Assembly (NCBI GenBank): GCA_964502215.1
Contig: CAZCUN010000012.1
Span: forward strand, 3,697 to 67,696
Reading direction: 5' to 3'
From: JAALLB01 sp964502215
GTDB taxonomy: Bacteria > Pseudomonadota > Alphaproteobacteria > Rhizobiales > Rhizobiaceae
Length of the DNA stretch: 64,000 bases
Position 1 is the stretch's first letter. Each line of letters begins with the position of its first letter. Under the pieces are notes generated by a model, which was not told the DNA's origin, did not search any database, and saw nothing but the letters and a program-made list of their open reading frames with translations. A program made the translations under genes and the position numbers. Shown here piece after piece: positions 45,396-54,680 of this stretch.

Positions 45396-47402
45396 TTAGG
45401 CATCAGCTTTATTAATTTTGCGCGTATTGGTTTTAGATTTTGTATCTGTGGGCAGTATAACAATGAACCGCGCACCGCTATTGCCATCGCGTCTATTTTC
45501 AGCGTGAATCGTACCGCCATGCGCCTCAATAATTTGCCTGCTTATAGATAAGCCAAGGCCAGAATTTTGCCCAAAACCATCTTGCTCTGCTCGGTCAGTA
45601 TAAAAACGTTCAAAGACACGATCAAGATTTTCGGCCTCAATCCCAGGTCCATTATCTTCAATTATCATAATAATATGATTTTTATTACGTGCTAAGCCAA
45701 TTGAAACTTTCCCACCTTTTTTGGGAACGAAAGAAGCTGCATTATCAAGTAGATTATTAATCACTTGTCCCAAGCGAATATCATGGCCTGCAACTAAGAA
45801 GCTATTTTTTCCACTCTTACCTTTATTTATATCTAGGCTGATTTCAATTTTTTTACTCCTACGCACATCACGACCTGCCGAAACAATATTTTCAAGTAAG
45901 GTAGCAATATCGAGTGATTTTGAATCATCACGAGCCAAATCAGCATCAAGTCTTGAGGCATCAGAAATATCTGTAATTAAACGATCTAATCTTTGAACGT
46001 CATGTTGAATAACATCCATTAAACGTTTTTTAGAGTCTTCTGTCTTTGCAAGCGGCAAAGTTTCAACGGCGCTTCTTAAAGACGTCAGAGGATTTTTTAA
46101 TTCGTGACTTACATCAGCAGCAAAACTTTCAATTGCTTCTATGCGTTGGTAAAGTGAATTAGTCATTTCGCTAATTGATGCAGAAAGATCGCCAACCTCA
46201 TCTTGACGATGCGAGAAGTCAGGAATTTCAACACGAGATTTCACACCACGTTTCACTCGAATTGCGGCTTCTGATAATTTTCGCAATGGCATCGCAACAG
46301 TATTTGCAAGAAGTGCTGAAAGTACCAAAATAACAATTGATGCAACTAAGAATATTCGCAAAATAGCAACACGCTCTTCACGAACAATACGATCAATATC
46401 ATCCCCTTCAGTGGATAAAAGCAAAACACCTAATACAGCCCTAAATCTTTGCACTGGAATAGCAACGGAAATGGTTAACTTGCCTGCTTCTGTTTGTCTT
46501 ACAACATGCCTTGGCGCTCCCGTTAAGGCGGATTGAACTTCTTCATACTGCAGACCAGAACCATCAAGCTCTTTATAAATTGGATTACTGTGGCTTTGGA
46601 GTAATTTATTTAATGTGTCACCAATTGTTTCAACCCAACCAATACGTCGCTGCGCTTCTTCTTGTCCATTAATTGGGGGGAGGTTAAATTGTTTAACCTG
46701 TCCAGCTGCGTATAAATTGCGAGAGTCTAAAATGATTGCCCCGTCAGAATCATAAATACGTGCACGTGTCAGGGTTGGTTTGATTAATTGACGAAGCACA
46801 GGCGCTATCTGCTCTGGATTTATCGGATAAGTAAAATTATCCAAAGGTTCAAGCTTGGGTTGAAGGCTCTCGCCTGCTTTTAGCTCCCATAATTTATCTG
46901 GATCAATTGTAATTGCATCAGGTGTCGCTGTTGCAGAACTTGCAATAGCACTTGCAATAATACGCCCTTGTGTCAGAAGGCTCTCAGTCTTTGCATCAAT
47001 AAGCCCCTCACGAAACTGGTTCATATACAAAATAGCACTCAAGAAGATGGTAAGTGCTGTAAGATTTAAAAATAAGATGCGCCGCGTTATGGATGAAAAA
47101 AGATTTTGCTTAATCGCTTTGAAGCTGCGTGAGATAAAACTCTTTTGTTTAGGTTTTATATAAGCTGCATCTTCGGCATCGCCAAATTGATCATCTTGCA
47201 ACTGAAAGGAAGCTTCTTTTAAATTTTCCGATTGCGGGTCATTAGAATTATCAAGTTTATTTGGCGCTAATGAGTTTTTTAGTTTGTTTGGAAGGGTGTT
47301 TTTAGAAGAGCTTTGAACTTGAGACACATCAGGTTTGTGGGCAGTTGGTTGATCACCAACTCCCTCAACTAATCCTTTTTTTATATCAAGCTCTATGCTC
47401 AA
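45396..47402 (-). CDS. chvG: Sensor histidine kinase ChvG (ExoS)
   Basis: A 668-residue two-span membrane kinase. A cytoplasmic N-terminus of about 105 residues precedes a transmembrane helix (ILFLNLTALTIFLSAILYM). A periplasmic sensor domain, a second helix (IFLVASIVILVLSALLANTV) and a HAMP domain follow. The H-box is ADVSHELKNPLTSLRSAVE, and the ATP domain has NNLLDNAASFV, DNGPGI and NSGLGLSISRQII. In Agrobacterium and Sinorhizobium it senses acid or envelope stress, with periplasmic ExoR as inhibitor, and phosphorylates ChvI. The chvI gene ends five bases upstream. exoR is not in the window. Confidence 0.95.
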   Translation of the reverse strand: MSIELDIKKGLVEGVGDQPTAHKPDVSQVQSSSKNTLPNKLKNSLAPNKLDNSNDPQSENLKEASFQLQDDQFGDAEDAAYIKPKQKSFISRSFKAIKQNLFSSITRRILFLNLTALTIFLSAILYMNQFREGLIDAKTESLLTQGRIIASAIASSATATPDAITIDPDKLWELKAGESLQPKLEPLDNFTYPINPEQIAPVLRQLIKPTLTRARIYDSDGAIILDSRNLYAAGQVKQFNLPPINGQEEAQRRIGWVETIGDTLNKLLQSHSNPIYKELDGSGLQYEEVQSALTGAPRHVVRQTEAGKLTISVAIPVQRFRAVLGVLLLSTEGDDIDRIVREERVAILRIFLVASIVILVLSALLANTVAMPLRKLSEAAIRVKRGVKSRVEIPDFSHRQDEVGDLSASISEMTNSLYQRIEAIESFAADVSHELKNPLTSLRSAVETLPLAKTEDSKKRLMDVIQHDVQRLDRLITDISDASRLDADLARDDSKSLDIATLLENIVSAGRDVRRSKKIEISLDINKGKSGKNSFLVAGHDIRLGQVINNLLDNAASFVPKKGGKVSIGLARNKNHIIMIIEDNGPGIEAENLDRVFERFYTDRAEQDGFGQNSGLGLSISRQIIEAHGGTIHAENRRDGNSGARFIVILPTDTKSKTNTRKINKADA

Positions 47403-47407
47403 ATATT

Positions 47408-48121
47408 TTATCCTTCACGAAATCTATATCCAACACCATAGAGCGTCTCAATCATATCAAAGTCATCATCTTCAACTTTGAATTTTTTGCGCAGGCGTTT
47501 GATATGACTGTCTATCGTGCGATCATCAACATAGACCTGATCATCATAAGCCGCATCCATCAACGAGTCACGGCTTTTAACAACACCAGGTCTTTGGGCA
47601 AGGGCATATAAAATTAAAAACTCAGTCACAGTTAATGTCACAGGTTTTCCATTCCAGGTACAAGTATGGCGTTCTTGATCCATAACTAGTAGTCCACGCT
47701 CTAAACTCTTAGCAGAATTTTCTCCAGACTTAGCGCCTGCCTCTGGTATTGCTGCGACACGTCTTAAGACGGCTTTTACACGCTCAACTAAAAGACGTTG
47801 AGAAAAGGGTTTCTTAATAAAATCATCTGCACCCATTTTTAGGCCAAATAATTCATCAATCTCTTCATCTTTTGAGGTGAGGAATATAACTGGCAGGTCA
47901 GAAGTTTGACGTAATCTACGTAGTAATTCCATCCCATCCATGCGCGGCATTTTAATATCAAAGATAGCCAGATCAGGGCGCTTCATATTAAGACCATCAA
48001 GTGCCGAAGCACCATCTGTATAGGTTTCAACTTTATAACCCTCAGACTCCAATGCAATGGAAACAGACGTCAAAATATTACGATCATCATCGACTAAAGC
48101 TATGGTTGGCATTTTTGGCAT
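47408..48121 (-). CDS. chvI: Response regulator ChvI
   Basis: An OmpR/PhoB-type regulator of about 237 residues. The receiver has the acidic pair in ALVDDDRNILTSVSIALESEGY, the phospho-acceptor Asp in AIFDIKMPRMDGMELL and the Lys in FIKKPFSQRLLVERVKAVLRR. The C-terminal winged helix contains LTVTEFLILYALAQRPGVVKSRDSLM and ends GVGYRFREG. ATG 48121 and ATG 48112 are both possible after GGAG; the frame to 48193 adds a non-homologous hydrophobic stretch. It is the partner of ChvG and controls envelope, exopolysaccharide, motility and acid-response genes in relatives. Confidence 0.95.
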   Translation of the reverse strand: MPKMPTIALVDDDRNILTSVSIALESEGYKVETYTDGASALDGLNMKRPDLAIFDIKMPRMDGMELLRRLRQTSDLPVIFLTSKDEEIDELFGLKMGADDFIKKPFSQRLLVERVKAVLRRVAAIPEAGAKSGENSAKSLERGLLVMDQERHTCTWNGKPVTLTVTEFLILYALAQRPGVVKSRDSLMDAAYDDQVYVDDRTIDSHIKRLRKKFKVEDDDFDMIETLYGVGYRFREG

Positions 48122-48343
48122 ATCTCCAAATAAACTTAAAAATAAAAAAAGTAGAACTGCATTGGCGCTATAAGTTTGGGCAAATTGTGGCAATCGTTTA
48201 GACCAGATTCACACTAATAGTTAGATAATGGACATTAAAGCGTTGATAAACAAGGTTTAAGCGATATTTCAGGCAAGTTTTTGCCTAGTCTTGATGCATA
48301 TCTAAGACCAAGATATAGGTAGCGCAATTTACATTTCCATTGT

Positions 48344-48361
48344 ATGAGATGCCATTCTCAT
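48344..48361. promoter_or_regulatory. Inverted repeat in the chvI-pckA divergent region
   Basis: ATGAGATGCCATTCTCAT is a perfect 6+6+6 inverted repeat 40 bases before the pckA start, followed by a second TGAGATG. It sits in the 279-base divergent interval (48122-48400), which holds no ORF I can support. It could be an operator for pckA. In Agrobacterium pckA is acid-induced through ChvG/ChvI, but I cannot tell whether this repeat is the site. Confidence 0.35.
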
Positions 48362-48400
48362 ATGTGAGATGGGGTTATTTTTTCTAAAAAGGCAATTACA

Positions 48401-49999
48401 GTGACGAATATAGGCGTAAAAGAAATTTCATCTAATTTAAATGAACTTGGCATTCAAAAGCCTGGAAATATTTTGGCAAATCAACAGGCGCCTGAATTAT
48501 ACGAACTATCAATTGCACGTTCAGAATGTCGATTAACAGACATGGGAGCGCTTTGCGTTGAGACAGGAACGCATACAGGCCGCTCTGCTCAAGACAAATT
48601 TGTTGTCGTTGATGACGTTACAAAAGATACCGTTTGGTGGGATAATAACAAATCCATGTCGCCGGAGCATTTTGAAATTCTTAAGTCAGACATGATGGCT
48701 CATGCAGAAGGTAAAGAGCTTTTTGTTCAAGACCTACATGGTGGCGCAGACGCGGTTTCTAAGATTAAAGTACGTGTAGTAATGATGAAAGCTTGGCACG
48801 CGCTTTTCATCCGTAATTTGCTTATCCGTCCAGAAACTTCAGAACTAGAGGGTTTTTCACCAGAGTTCACAATTATCGATTTGCCAGACTTTAAAGCAGA
48901 CCCAGACCGTCATGGTTGTCGATCAGAAACAGTGATTGCCTGTGATTTTAAAAATAAATTGGTTCTGATTGGCGGCACTTCATATGCGGGTGAAATGAAA
49001 AAGTCAGTCTTCTCATATTTGAATTTTAAACTTCCAGAATCTGGCGTGATGCCAATGCACTGTTCAGCAAACCATAATGACGCTGGCGAAAGTGCTGTAT
49101 TCTTTGGTCTGTCAGGAACGGGAAAAACAACCCTTTCAGCAGATCAATCACGCACACTTATTGGCGATGATGAACATGGCTGGAATGATGATGGTATCTT
49201 CAATTTTGAAGGTGGCTGTTACGCAAAAACAATTCGTTTGTCGCAAGAGTCAGAGCCTGAAATTTATTCAACCACACAGCGCTTTGGTACAGTTCTTGAA
49301 AACGTTATTTTAGATGAAAACCGTAAACCAGATTTTGACGATGGTTCACTAACTGAAAACACACGTTGTGCTTATCCAATTGATTTTATCCCAAATGCCT
49401 CACCAACGGGCACCGCACCGCATCCAAGAAACATCATTATGTTAACAGCAGATGCTTTTGGTGTATTGCCTCCAATTGCTAAGTTAACACCTGCGCAAGC
49501 CATGTATCATTTCTTGTCTGGATACACTGCAAAGGTTGCAGGCACAGAAAAAGGTGTAAGCGAACCAGAGGCAACTTTCTCAACGTGTTTTGGCGCACCT
49601 TTCATGCCACGTCATCCATCTGAATATGGCAACTTGCTGCGCGATCTTATTGCAAAGCATAACGTTGATTGTTGGCTGGTAAACACAGGCTGGACAGGCG
49701 GCGCTTATGGCGTTGGTAATCGTATGCCAATCAAAGCAACACGCGGTCTCTTATCCGCAGCACTGGATGGCTCTTTAAACAGCGCTAGTTTCCGTAAGGA
49801 TGATAATTTTGGCTTTATGGTGCCAGAAGCAGTCGAAGGAATTGATACATCAATTTTAAATCCACGCGGCACTTGGCAAGACGCACCAGCTTATGATGCA
49901 CAAGCACAAAAGCTGGTTGGTATGTTTATCGCTAACTTCGAACAATTCGCAAGTCATGTTGACCAAGACGTACGCGACGCTGCACCGAACGCAAACTAA
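48401..49999 (+). CDS. pckA: Phosphoenolpyruvate carboxykinase (ATP)
   Basis: A 532-residue ATP-dependent PEPCK that converts oxaloacetate to PEP at the entry of gluconeogenesis. Conserved are the RSAQDKFVV and MPMHCSAN motifs and the kinase-1a loop FGLSGTGKTTLSAD. The kinase-2 region is LIGDDEHGWNDDGIFNFEGGCYAKTI, and NTGWTGGAYGVG lies near the C-terminus. The start is GTG with AAGG nine bases upstream. It is divergent from chvI, a conserved Hyphomicrobiales arrangement. The stop codon directly abuts the end of the convergent PBP gene, with no base between. Confidence 0.98.
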   Translation: MTNIGVKEISSNLNELGIQKPGNILANQQAPELYELSIARSECRLTDMGALCVETGTHTGRSAQDKFVVVDDVTKDTVWWDNNKSMSPEHFEILKSDMMAHAEGKELFVQDLHGGADAVSKIKVRVVMMKAWHALFIRNLLIRPETSELEGFSPEFTIIDLPDFKADPDRHGCRSETVIACDFKNKLVLIGGTSYAGEMKKSVFSYLNFKLPESGVMPMHCSANHNDAGESAVFFGLSGTGKTTLSADQSRTLIGDDEHGWNDDGIFNFEGGCYAKTIRLSQESEPEIYSTTQRFGTVLENVILDENRKPDFDDGSLTENTRCAYPIDFIPNASPTGTAPHPRNIIMLTADAFGVLPPIAKLTPAQAMYHFLSGYTAKVAGTEKGVSEPEATFSTCFGAPFMPRHPSEYGNLLRDLIAKHNVDCWLVNTGWTGGAYGVGNRMPIKATRGLLSAALDGSLNSASFRKDDNFGFMVPEAVEGIDTSILNPRGTWQDAPAYDAQAQKLVGMFIANFEQFASHVDQDVRDAAPNAN

Positions 50000-52216
50000 T
50001 TAAGAATTGCTACCAAAGATCAGATCTAAAATGGTCTTTGGTTTCTTGCGTTCGCCATTACCAATATTGGTTGACGGGCGAGGATTGCCATCAATGTCAG
50101 ACAATGACTGACGCCCATTAGCATCACTTGGCCTTTGATTTGCGTCTAGCTGTTGCGCTGTTTGACCTTGATTTACCGTTCTATTTGGTTGTTGTGTTGG
50201 TACAGCAGCAATAACTGGTACATAGCTACCAGGTAGGCCAGCAAATTCAACACCATCATGAGCGGATGCCATAAATTTCTGCCAAGTAATTGCAGGCAAC
50301 GATCCGCCTGTGACTTTCTTCATTGGTTTGCCGTTATCATTTCCATACCACACGCCTGTTACTAGGTTAGCTGTGTACCCTACAAACAAACCATCTCGCG
50401 AATTTTGCGTCGTACCCGTCTTGCCTGCAACTTCGCGCTCGCCAAGGCTAGCTTTTCTACCTGTACCATTTGTTACGACATGGCGCAGCATAGAGTTCAT
50501 CATGCCCAGTTCACGCGCACCTACAACGATATTATCTTCAGGCTGCTCGCGCTCATACAAAACATTGCCATCTAAGTCGGTTACACGTTTAATGACATAA
50601 GGCTCAACCGCCTGACCCCCATTTGAAAAGGGTGCATAAGCACCTGTTAACTCAAGTAAGGTTACTTCAGACGTACCAAGAGCAATTGAAGCATTGGGTG
50701 TGAGTTTAGATTTAATACCAAGACGCTTAGCAGTTTTCACCACATTTCCTGGACCCACTTCCATCACAAGTTGTGCGGCAACTGTGTTTAATGATTTTGT
50801 AAGTGATGTATCAAGCGATACAGCTCCGCGAAATTTACGGTCGTAGTTTACAGGTTTCCATTTGCCAATGGTTACAGGGGCATCTTGTCTAACAGATTGC
50901 GGCGTTCGACCTGTTTCAAGTGCTGCTAAATATACAATTGGTTTAAAGGCAGACCCTGGTTGACGTTTTGCTTCTGTTGCGCGGTTAAACTGACTGTCAG
51001 CATATTCACGCCCGCCAACCAATGCTTGAACCGCTCCATATGGTGACATAGAAACAAGCGCGCCTTGCCCAACATTACGCTTCTTGCCATTTTGCGAAAG
51101 CATATCAGCAATTACTTTGCCAGCCTGTTTTTGTAAGTTTAAATTAATCGTCGTATCAATAACAACATCTTCTCGAAGCTTGCCAATAAGCGATGGCAAT
51201 TGTTTCATGACGAGATCGGCAACATAATGTTCTGAACCACTCCAAAAGCGTTTTGCTTTTTTTGCCTGCATCGTCAATGCTTTTGCAGCTTCGCGGTCTG
51301 AAATAAAATCAGCACGGCGCATCGTGCCTAAAACTACCTGCGCACGTGCTTCTGCTAATGCTGGATTTTTTGCAGGTGAAAGTTTTGAAGGCGCTTTTAA
51401 AAGACCTGCCAATAAAGCAGCTTCTGCAAGATTTACATCGCGTGCGGATTTAGAAAAATAACGTCGTGATGCAGCATCAACACCATAAGCGCCTGAACCG
51501 AAATAAACACGGTTTAGGTAAATTTCGAGAATTTCATCTTTATTATATTTTCGCTCAAGCCAAAGCGCGATGATGAGCTCTTGAACTTTTCGCTCTAATG
51601 TACGCGATGGTTTTAAGAATAAATTTTTAGCAAGCTGTTGTGTGATGGTTGAACCACCTTCGACCAATCGACGCGCTTTAATATTGCGTACCATAGCGCG
51701 TGTAAAACCAATTGGATCAAACCCAAAGTGAGATTGATAACGACGATCTTCAACAGCTATAACCGCCATTGGAATATAAGGTGACATTTCATCTAATCGT
51801 GTTGCCGCACCGCCAGTTAACCCACGGTTTGCAATCAGCGTACCAACAGTAGAAACTATTCTTGCATTGGGTGGGCGTTGCGGAATCGACCAACTTGTTG
51901 ATTGAGGAAGTTTTGAGGCATAATATCCAACAATACCAGCAACACCAATCGCACCCCAAAGACCTAAGACAAAGCACCAATAGACGCAACCGCCTAGAAA
52001 GCCAAACAACCCCCCGCGTTTGCGTGTTTGTTTGCGCTTACCTTGTTTTCTACGCGCAGAACCTGATTTCACTGGCTTTTTTACGGATTTGCGTTGTTTT
52101 TTTGGCGTTGGCATTGAACGATCATCTGAGTTAAGTCGCATGCCGCCGCGCGGTTTCCCACGCGCTGGCTCATCAAAGGTTGGTTCTATTCGAGTTGGTT
52201 TGCCGCGTTTTGCCAT
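50000..52216 (-). CDS. Class A penicillin-binding protein (PBP1-type)
   Basis: A 738-residue bifunctional peptidoglycan synthase. A strongly basic cytoplasmic tail (about 1-70) precedes a transmembrane helix (WCFVLGLWGAIGVAGIVGYYA). The GT51 glycosyltransferase has AVEDRRYQSHFGFDP and VEGGSTITQQLAKNLFL. The transpeptidase has the SxxK motif RQPGSAFKPIVYLA, SLN in TKSLNTVAAQLV, and KTGTTQNSRDGLFVGYT. The C-terminal tail is Gln/Asn-rich with low complexity. It polymerises glycan strands and cross-links stem peptides at the inner membrane. It is longer than PbpG-type and shorter than MrcA, so I leave the symbol open. Confidence 0.93.
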   Translation of the reverse strand: MAKRGKPTRIEPTFDEPARGKPRGGMRLNSDDRSMPTPKKQRKSVKKPVKSGSARRKQGKRKQTRKRGGLFGFLGGCVYWCFVLGLWGAIGVAGIVGYYASKLPQSTSWSIPQRPPNARIVSTVGTLIANRGLTGGAATRLDEMSPYIPMAVIAVEDRRYQSHFGFDPIGFTRAMVRNIKARRLVEGGSTITQQLAKNLFLKPSRTLERKVQELIIALWLERKYNKDEILEIYLNRVYFGSGAYGVDAASRRYFSKSARDVNLAEAALLAGLLKAPSKLSPAKNPALAEARAQVVLGTMRRADFISDREAAKALTMQAKKAKRFWSGSEHYVADLVMKQLPSLIGKLREDVVIDTTINLNLQKQAGKVIADMLSQNGKKRNVGQGALVSMSPYGAVQALVGGREYADSQFNRATEAKRQPGSAFKPIVYLAALETGRTPQSVRQDAPVTIGKWKPVNYDRKFRGAVSLDTSLTKSLNTVAAQLVMEVGPGNVVKTAKRLGIKSKLTPNASIALGTSEVTLLELTGAYAPFSNGGQAVEPYVIKRVTDLDGNVLYEREQPEDNIVVGARELGMMNSMLRHVVTNGTGRKASLGEREVAGKTGTTQNSRDGLFVGYTANLVTGVWYGNDNGKPMKKVTGGSLPAITWQKFMASAHDGVEFAGLPGSYVPVIAAVPTQQPNRTVNQGQTAQQLDANQRPSDANGRQSLSDIDGNPRPSTNIGNGERKKPKTILDLIFGSNS

Positions 52217-52450
52217 TAAAATTGATTGCCAATGCGTTTGATCTTTAGGGTTAATATCCTGTGAATAATAAATGAGGCGATTTAATGGGACGTAAACATT
52301 TGTGATTTCTTTTTAAAAATCTTTTAAAAACAAGGCTCTCATATATTTAATTACAATTTTAAGAGTTGAGTTTAATAGATCTTAGCCAATTTGTGGTTTG
52401 CTGTCCGCTTGATTACATGCGTTTACGCGGCAAAGGACGGAATATTAGCC

Positions 52451-53605
52451 ATGGCAAATTATGCATTATCACCAGGGTTTCAATCAGGTGGAAATCGTAT
52501 CGACTGGGTCGATTACGCAAAAGGGTTTTGTATCATCTTCGTGGTGATGATGCATGCAACGTTAGGTGTTGAAAAACATGCCGTACTCAAAGAAATAGCA
52601 GAACCAGGTAGCACAGGTTGGATGAATTACATCGTCACCTTCGCGCAACCGTTCAGGATGCCAGACTTCTTTATGATTTCAGGGCTTTTCTTAGGTTTAG
52701 TAATTGGTCGTTCTTGGCTTCGTTATTTTGACCGTAAGGTTGTTCACTTTGCTTACTTCTATGTGCTTTGGCTTGTTATTCAATTCGCGTTTAAGAGCTT
52801 GGGTTGGATATCGCAAGGAGTTCCAGCAACTGAAATAGGCGGTAACTTTTTGTTTGCGCTGATTGAGCCTTATGGCACGCTTTGGTTTATCTACATGTTG
52901 CCTGTGATGTTCATCGTAACGCGCCTTTTATCTAAAGTGCATTGGTTTATAGTTTTAGCAGGTGCTGCATTATTAGAAATTGCACCTATTCATTTGGGTA
53001 GCCTTTTGGTTGATGAATTTGCAGCGCGTTATGTTTATTTCTTTGCAGGCTATGCGCTTGCGCAACCGATTTTCCAACTTGCAGGTTGGGCAAGAGATAA
53101 CATCGGCAAAGCGCTTGGTTTCTTAGGCGTATGGGCAATTGTAAACGGCATCTTCACTTTCTCAACAGTACCGGCTTTATTTGCAGGCATCTACCAATCA
53201 GCAGGGCGTGAGCTACCAACCAACATGGCTCAAATGCCAATCGTTTCATTGGCACTGGGTACTGTGGGCGCAATTGCGGTGGTCTGCCTTTGTGCGGTGC
53301 TATCAAGGTTTAAAGTAGCAGACTTTTTAAAGTATTTAGGCCAACATTCAATTGTGGTTTATCTAGCCTTCTTCGCACCGATGATTATTACGAGAGAAGT
53401 CTTATTCAAGTTTGCACCAGGTCTTGATCTGGGAACAATCTCATTACTTGTTCTGCTTTCAAGTGTGATTGGCCCTGTAATCGCGTATGAATTCACCCGC
53501 ATAACAGGTTGGTTCGGCTTCTTATTCTCCCGCCCAAAATGGGCTTGGTTGGATAAGAGCGGCAGTGAAAAAGAAGCAAAAGCTAGCTTACAGGCTGCTG
53601 AGTAA
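52451..53605 (+). CDS. Acyltransferase family 3 membrane protein
   Basis: A 384-residue protein with about ten hydrophobic spans. The N-terminal RIDWVDYAKGFCIIFVVMMHATLG contains the membrane-embedded His of the acyltransferase-3 family, and FRMPDFFMISGLFLG follows. Members O-acylate (acetyl or succinyl) glycans or lipids at the inner membrane; the substrate here is unknown. ATG 52451 follows AAGGACGG; the open frame from 52391 adds residues without family similarity. The 234 bases between the PBP start and this gene contain no supported ORF. Confidence 0.88.
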   Translation: MANYALSPGFQSGGNRIDWVDYAKGFCIIFVVMMHATLGVEKHAVLKEIAEPGSTGWMNYIVTFAQPFRMPDFFMISGLFLGLVIGRSWLRYFDRKVVHFAYFYVLWLVIQFAFKSLGWISQGVPATEIGGNFLFALIEPYGTLWFIYMLPVMFIVTRLLSKVHWFIVLAGAALLEIAPIHLGSLLVDEFAARYVYFFAGYALAQPIFQLAGWARDNIGKALGFLGVWAIVNGIFTFSTVPALFAGIYQSAGRELPTNMAQMPIVSLALGTVGAIAVVCLCAVLSRFKVADFLKYLGQHSIVVYLAFFAPMIITREVLFKFAPGLDLGTISLLVLLSSVIGPVIAYEFTRITGWFGFLFSRPKWAWLDKSGSEKEAKASLQAAE

Positions 53606-53618
53606 CAAGTATCTTAAA

Positions 53619-53650
53619 TGGATTGGGCAGTTTTACCACTGCCCAATCCA
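53619..53650. terminator. Long perfect hairpin at the 3' ends of the acyltransferase and mbfA genes
   Basis: TGGATTGGGCAGT (53619-53631) pairs perfectly with ACTGCCCAATCCA (53638-53650) around a six-base loop. The mbfA stop codon lies in the loop and its last codons form one arm. There is no strong T-run on either side, so it may be a transcript-stabilising or weak bidirectional terminator for the convergent genes. Confidence 0.6.
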
Positions 53651-54616
53651 AATCCCAGCGCCAAGCACCAAGATGCCACCCAGCATGATTTGAACAACCG
53701 CCTTTAGCCAAGGTGTTTCCATATATTTGTTTTGTATCCATGTGATGACGAAGAGTTCTACGAATACAATGGCAAAGGCTACATAGGTTGCGATCCAGAA
53801 GTCTGGAATGAGGTATGGGAGCGCGTGGCCTAGACCACCCAGTGTTGTCATCACACCAGTTGCGATGCCGCGTTTAATCGGCGAACCACGCCCTGAGATA
53901 ACACCGTCATCGGATGCAACTTCGGTAAAGCCCATGGAGATACCCGCACCGATGGAAGCGGCTAAGCCAACGAGTAACGTTGTCCAGGTATCTTGTGTGG
54001 CAAAGGCTGTTGCAAAGATTGGGGCGAGGGTGGAGATTGAACCGTCGATTAAACCCGCCAGACCTGGCTGCACATAGGTCAATACAAATTGTTTATGTTC
54101 TGTCGCCGCTTCTTCGTCTTCTATATTTTTTGGAATATGCGTTGCTTGTGCATCTTTTGCCGCTGCAATGTGTCCTGCTTCAGCTGCCGCTAGATCACCG
54201 AGTAATTTTCGAATGGATGCATCCGAAGTTTGTTTAACAGCTGCGGTATAAAATCGATGAGCCTGCGCTTCCATTTCTGCTGCTTTATTGCGAACTTCCT
54301 CAACGCCAAATGGCTTTACCAACCAATCAGGCTTGCGGTTATAAAATCCAGAAACGTGCTCTCGCCTTATCAGAGGTATCGTCTCACCAAATTTTTCTTG
54401 ATGCAATTCAATCAACCATTGGCGATGCTGGTTTTCTTCCGCCACCATTTCATCAAAAAGTTTAGCGCTATCTGGAAAATCTTCACGCAGCCCTTCTGCA
54501 TAGCTTGCATAAATTCGTGCATCATCTTCTTCTGATGAAATCGCAAGCGCCAGTATCTCTTGCTCGTTTAAAGATTTAAAGCTGCGTTTGCCAGTGGGTA
54601 AAAATCTTGAAATCAT
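53633..54616 (-). CDS. mbfA: Membrane-bound ferritin MbfA (erythrin-VIT1 iron exporter)
   Basis: A 327-residue fusion. The N-terminal ferritin-like (erythrin) domain, about 1-150, has di-iron ligand motifs: EEDDARIYASYAEGL, DEMVAEENQHRQWL, EAQAHRFY and AAAEAGHIAAA. The C-terminal VIT1/CCC1-type domain (about 165-327) has GLAGLIDGSISTLAPIFATAF and several helices. In Agrobacterium and Bradyrhizobium MbfA exports iron, protects against iron and peroxide stress and is repressed by Irr when iron is low. A perfect iron control element lies just upstream. The 3' end forms part of a long hairpin. Confidence 0.93.
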   Translation of the reverse strand: MISRFLPTGKRSFKSLNEQEILALAISSEEDDARIYASYAEGLREDFPDSAKLFDEMVAEENQHRQWLIELHQEKFGETIPLIRREHVSGFYNRKPDWLVKPFGVEEVRNKAAEMEAQAHRFYTAAVKQTSDASIRKLLGDLAAAEAGHIAAAKDAQATHIPKNIEDEEAATEHKQFVLTYVQPGLAGLIDGSISTLAPIFATAFATQDTWTTLLVGLAASIGAGISMGFTEVASDDGVISGRGSPIKRGIATGVMTTLGGLGHALPYLIPDFWIATYVAFAIVFVELFVITWIQNKYMETPWLKAVVQIMLGGILVLGAGIWIGQW

Positions 54617-54627
54617 AACATTCTCTT

Positions 54628-54644
54628 TTTAGAATAATTCTAAA
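54628..54644 (-). promoter_or_regulatory. Iron control element (Irr box) before mbfA
   Basis: TTTAGAATAATTCTAAA is a perfect 8+1+8 palindrome matching the ICE consensus bound by Irr in Rhizobiales. It ends 12 bases upstream of the mbfA ATG, a position that would block transcription when bound. The irr gene itself is not in the window. Confidence 0.85.
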
Positions 54645-54680
54645 CTAGATATAGTATTTATTATCAAACTAGCCAAGGGT

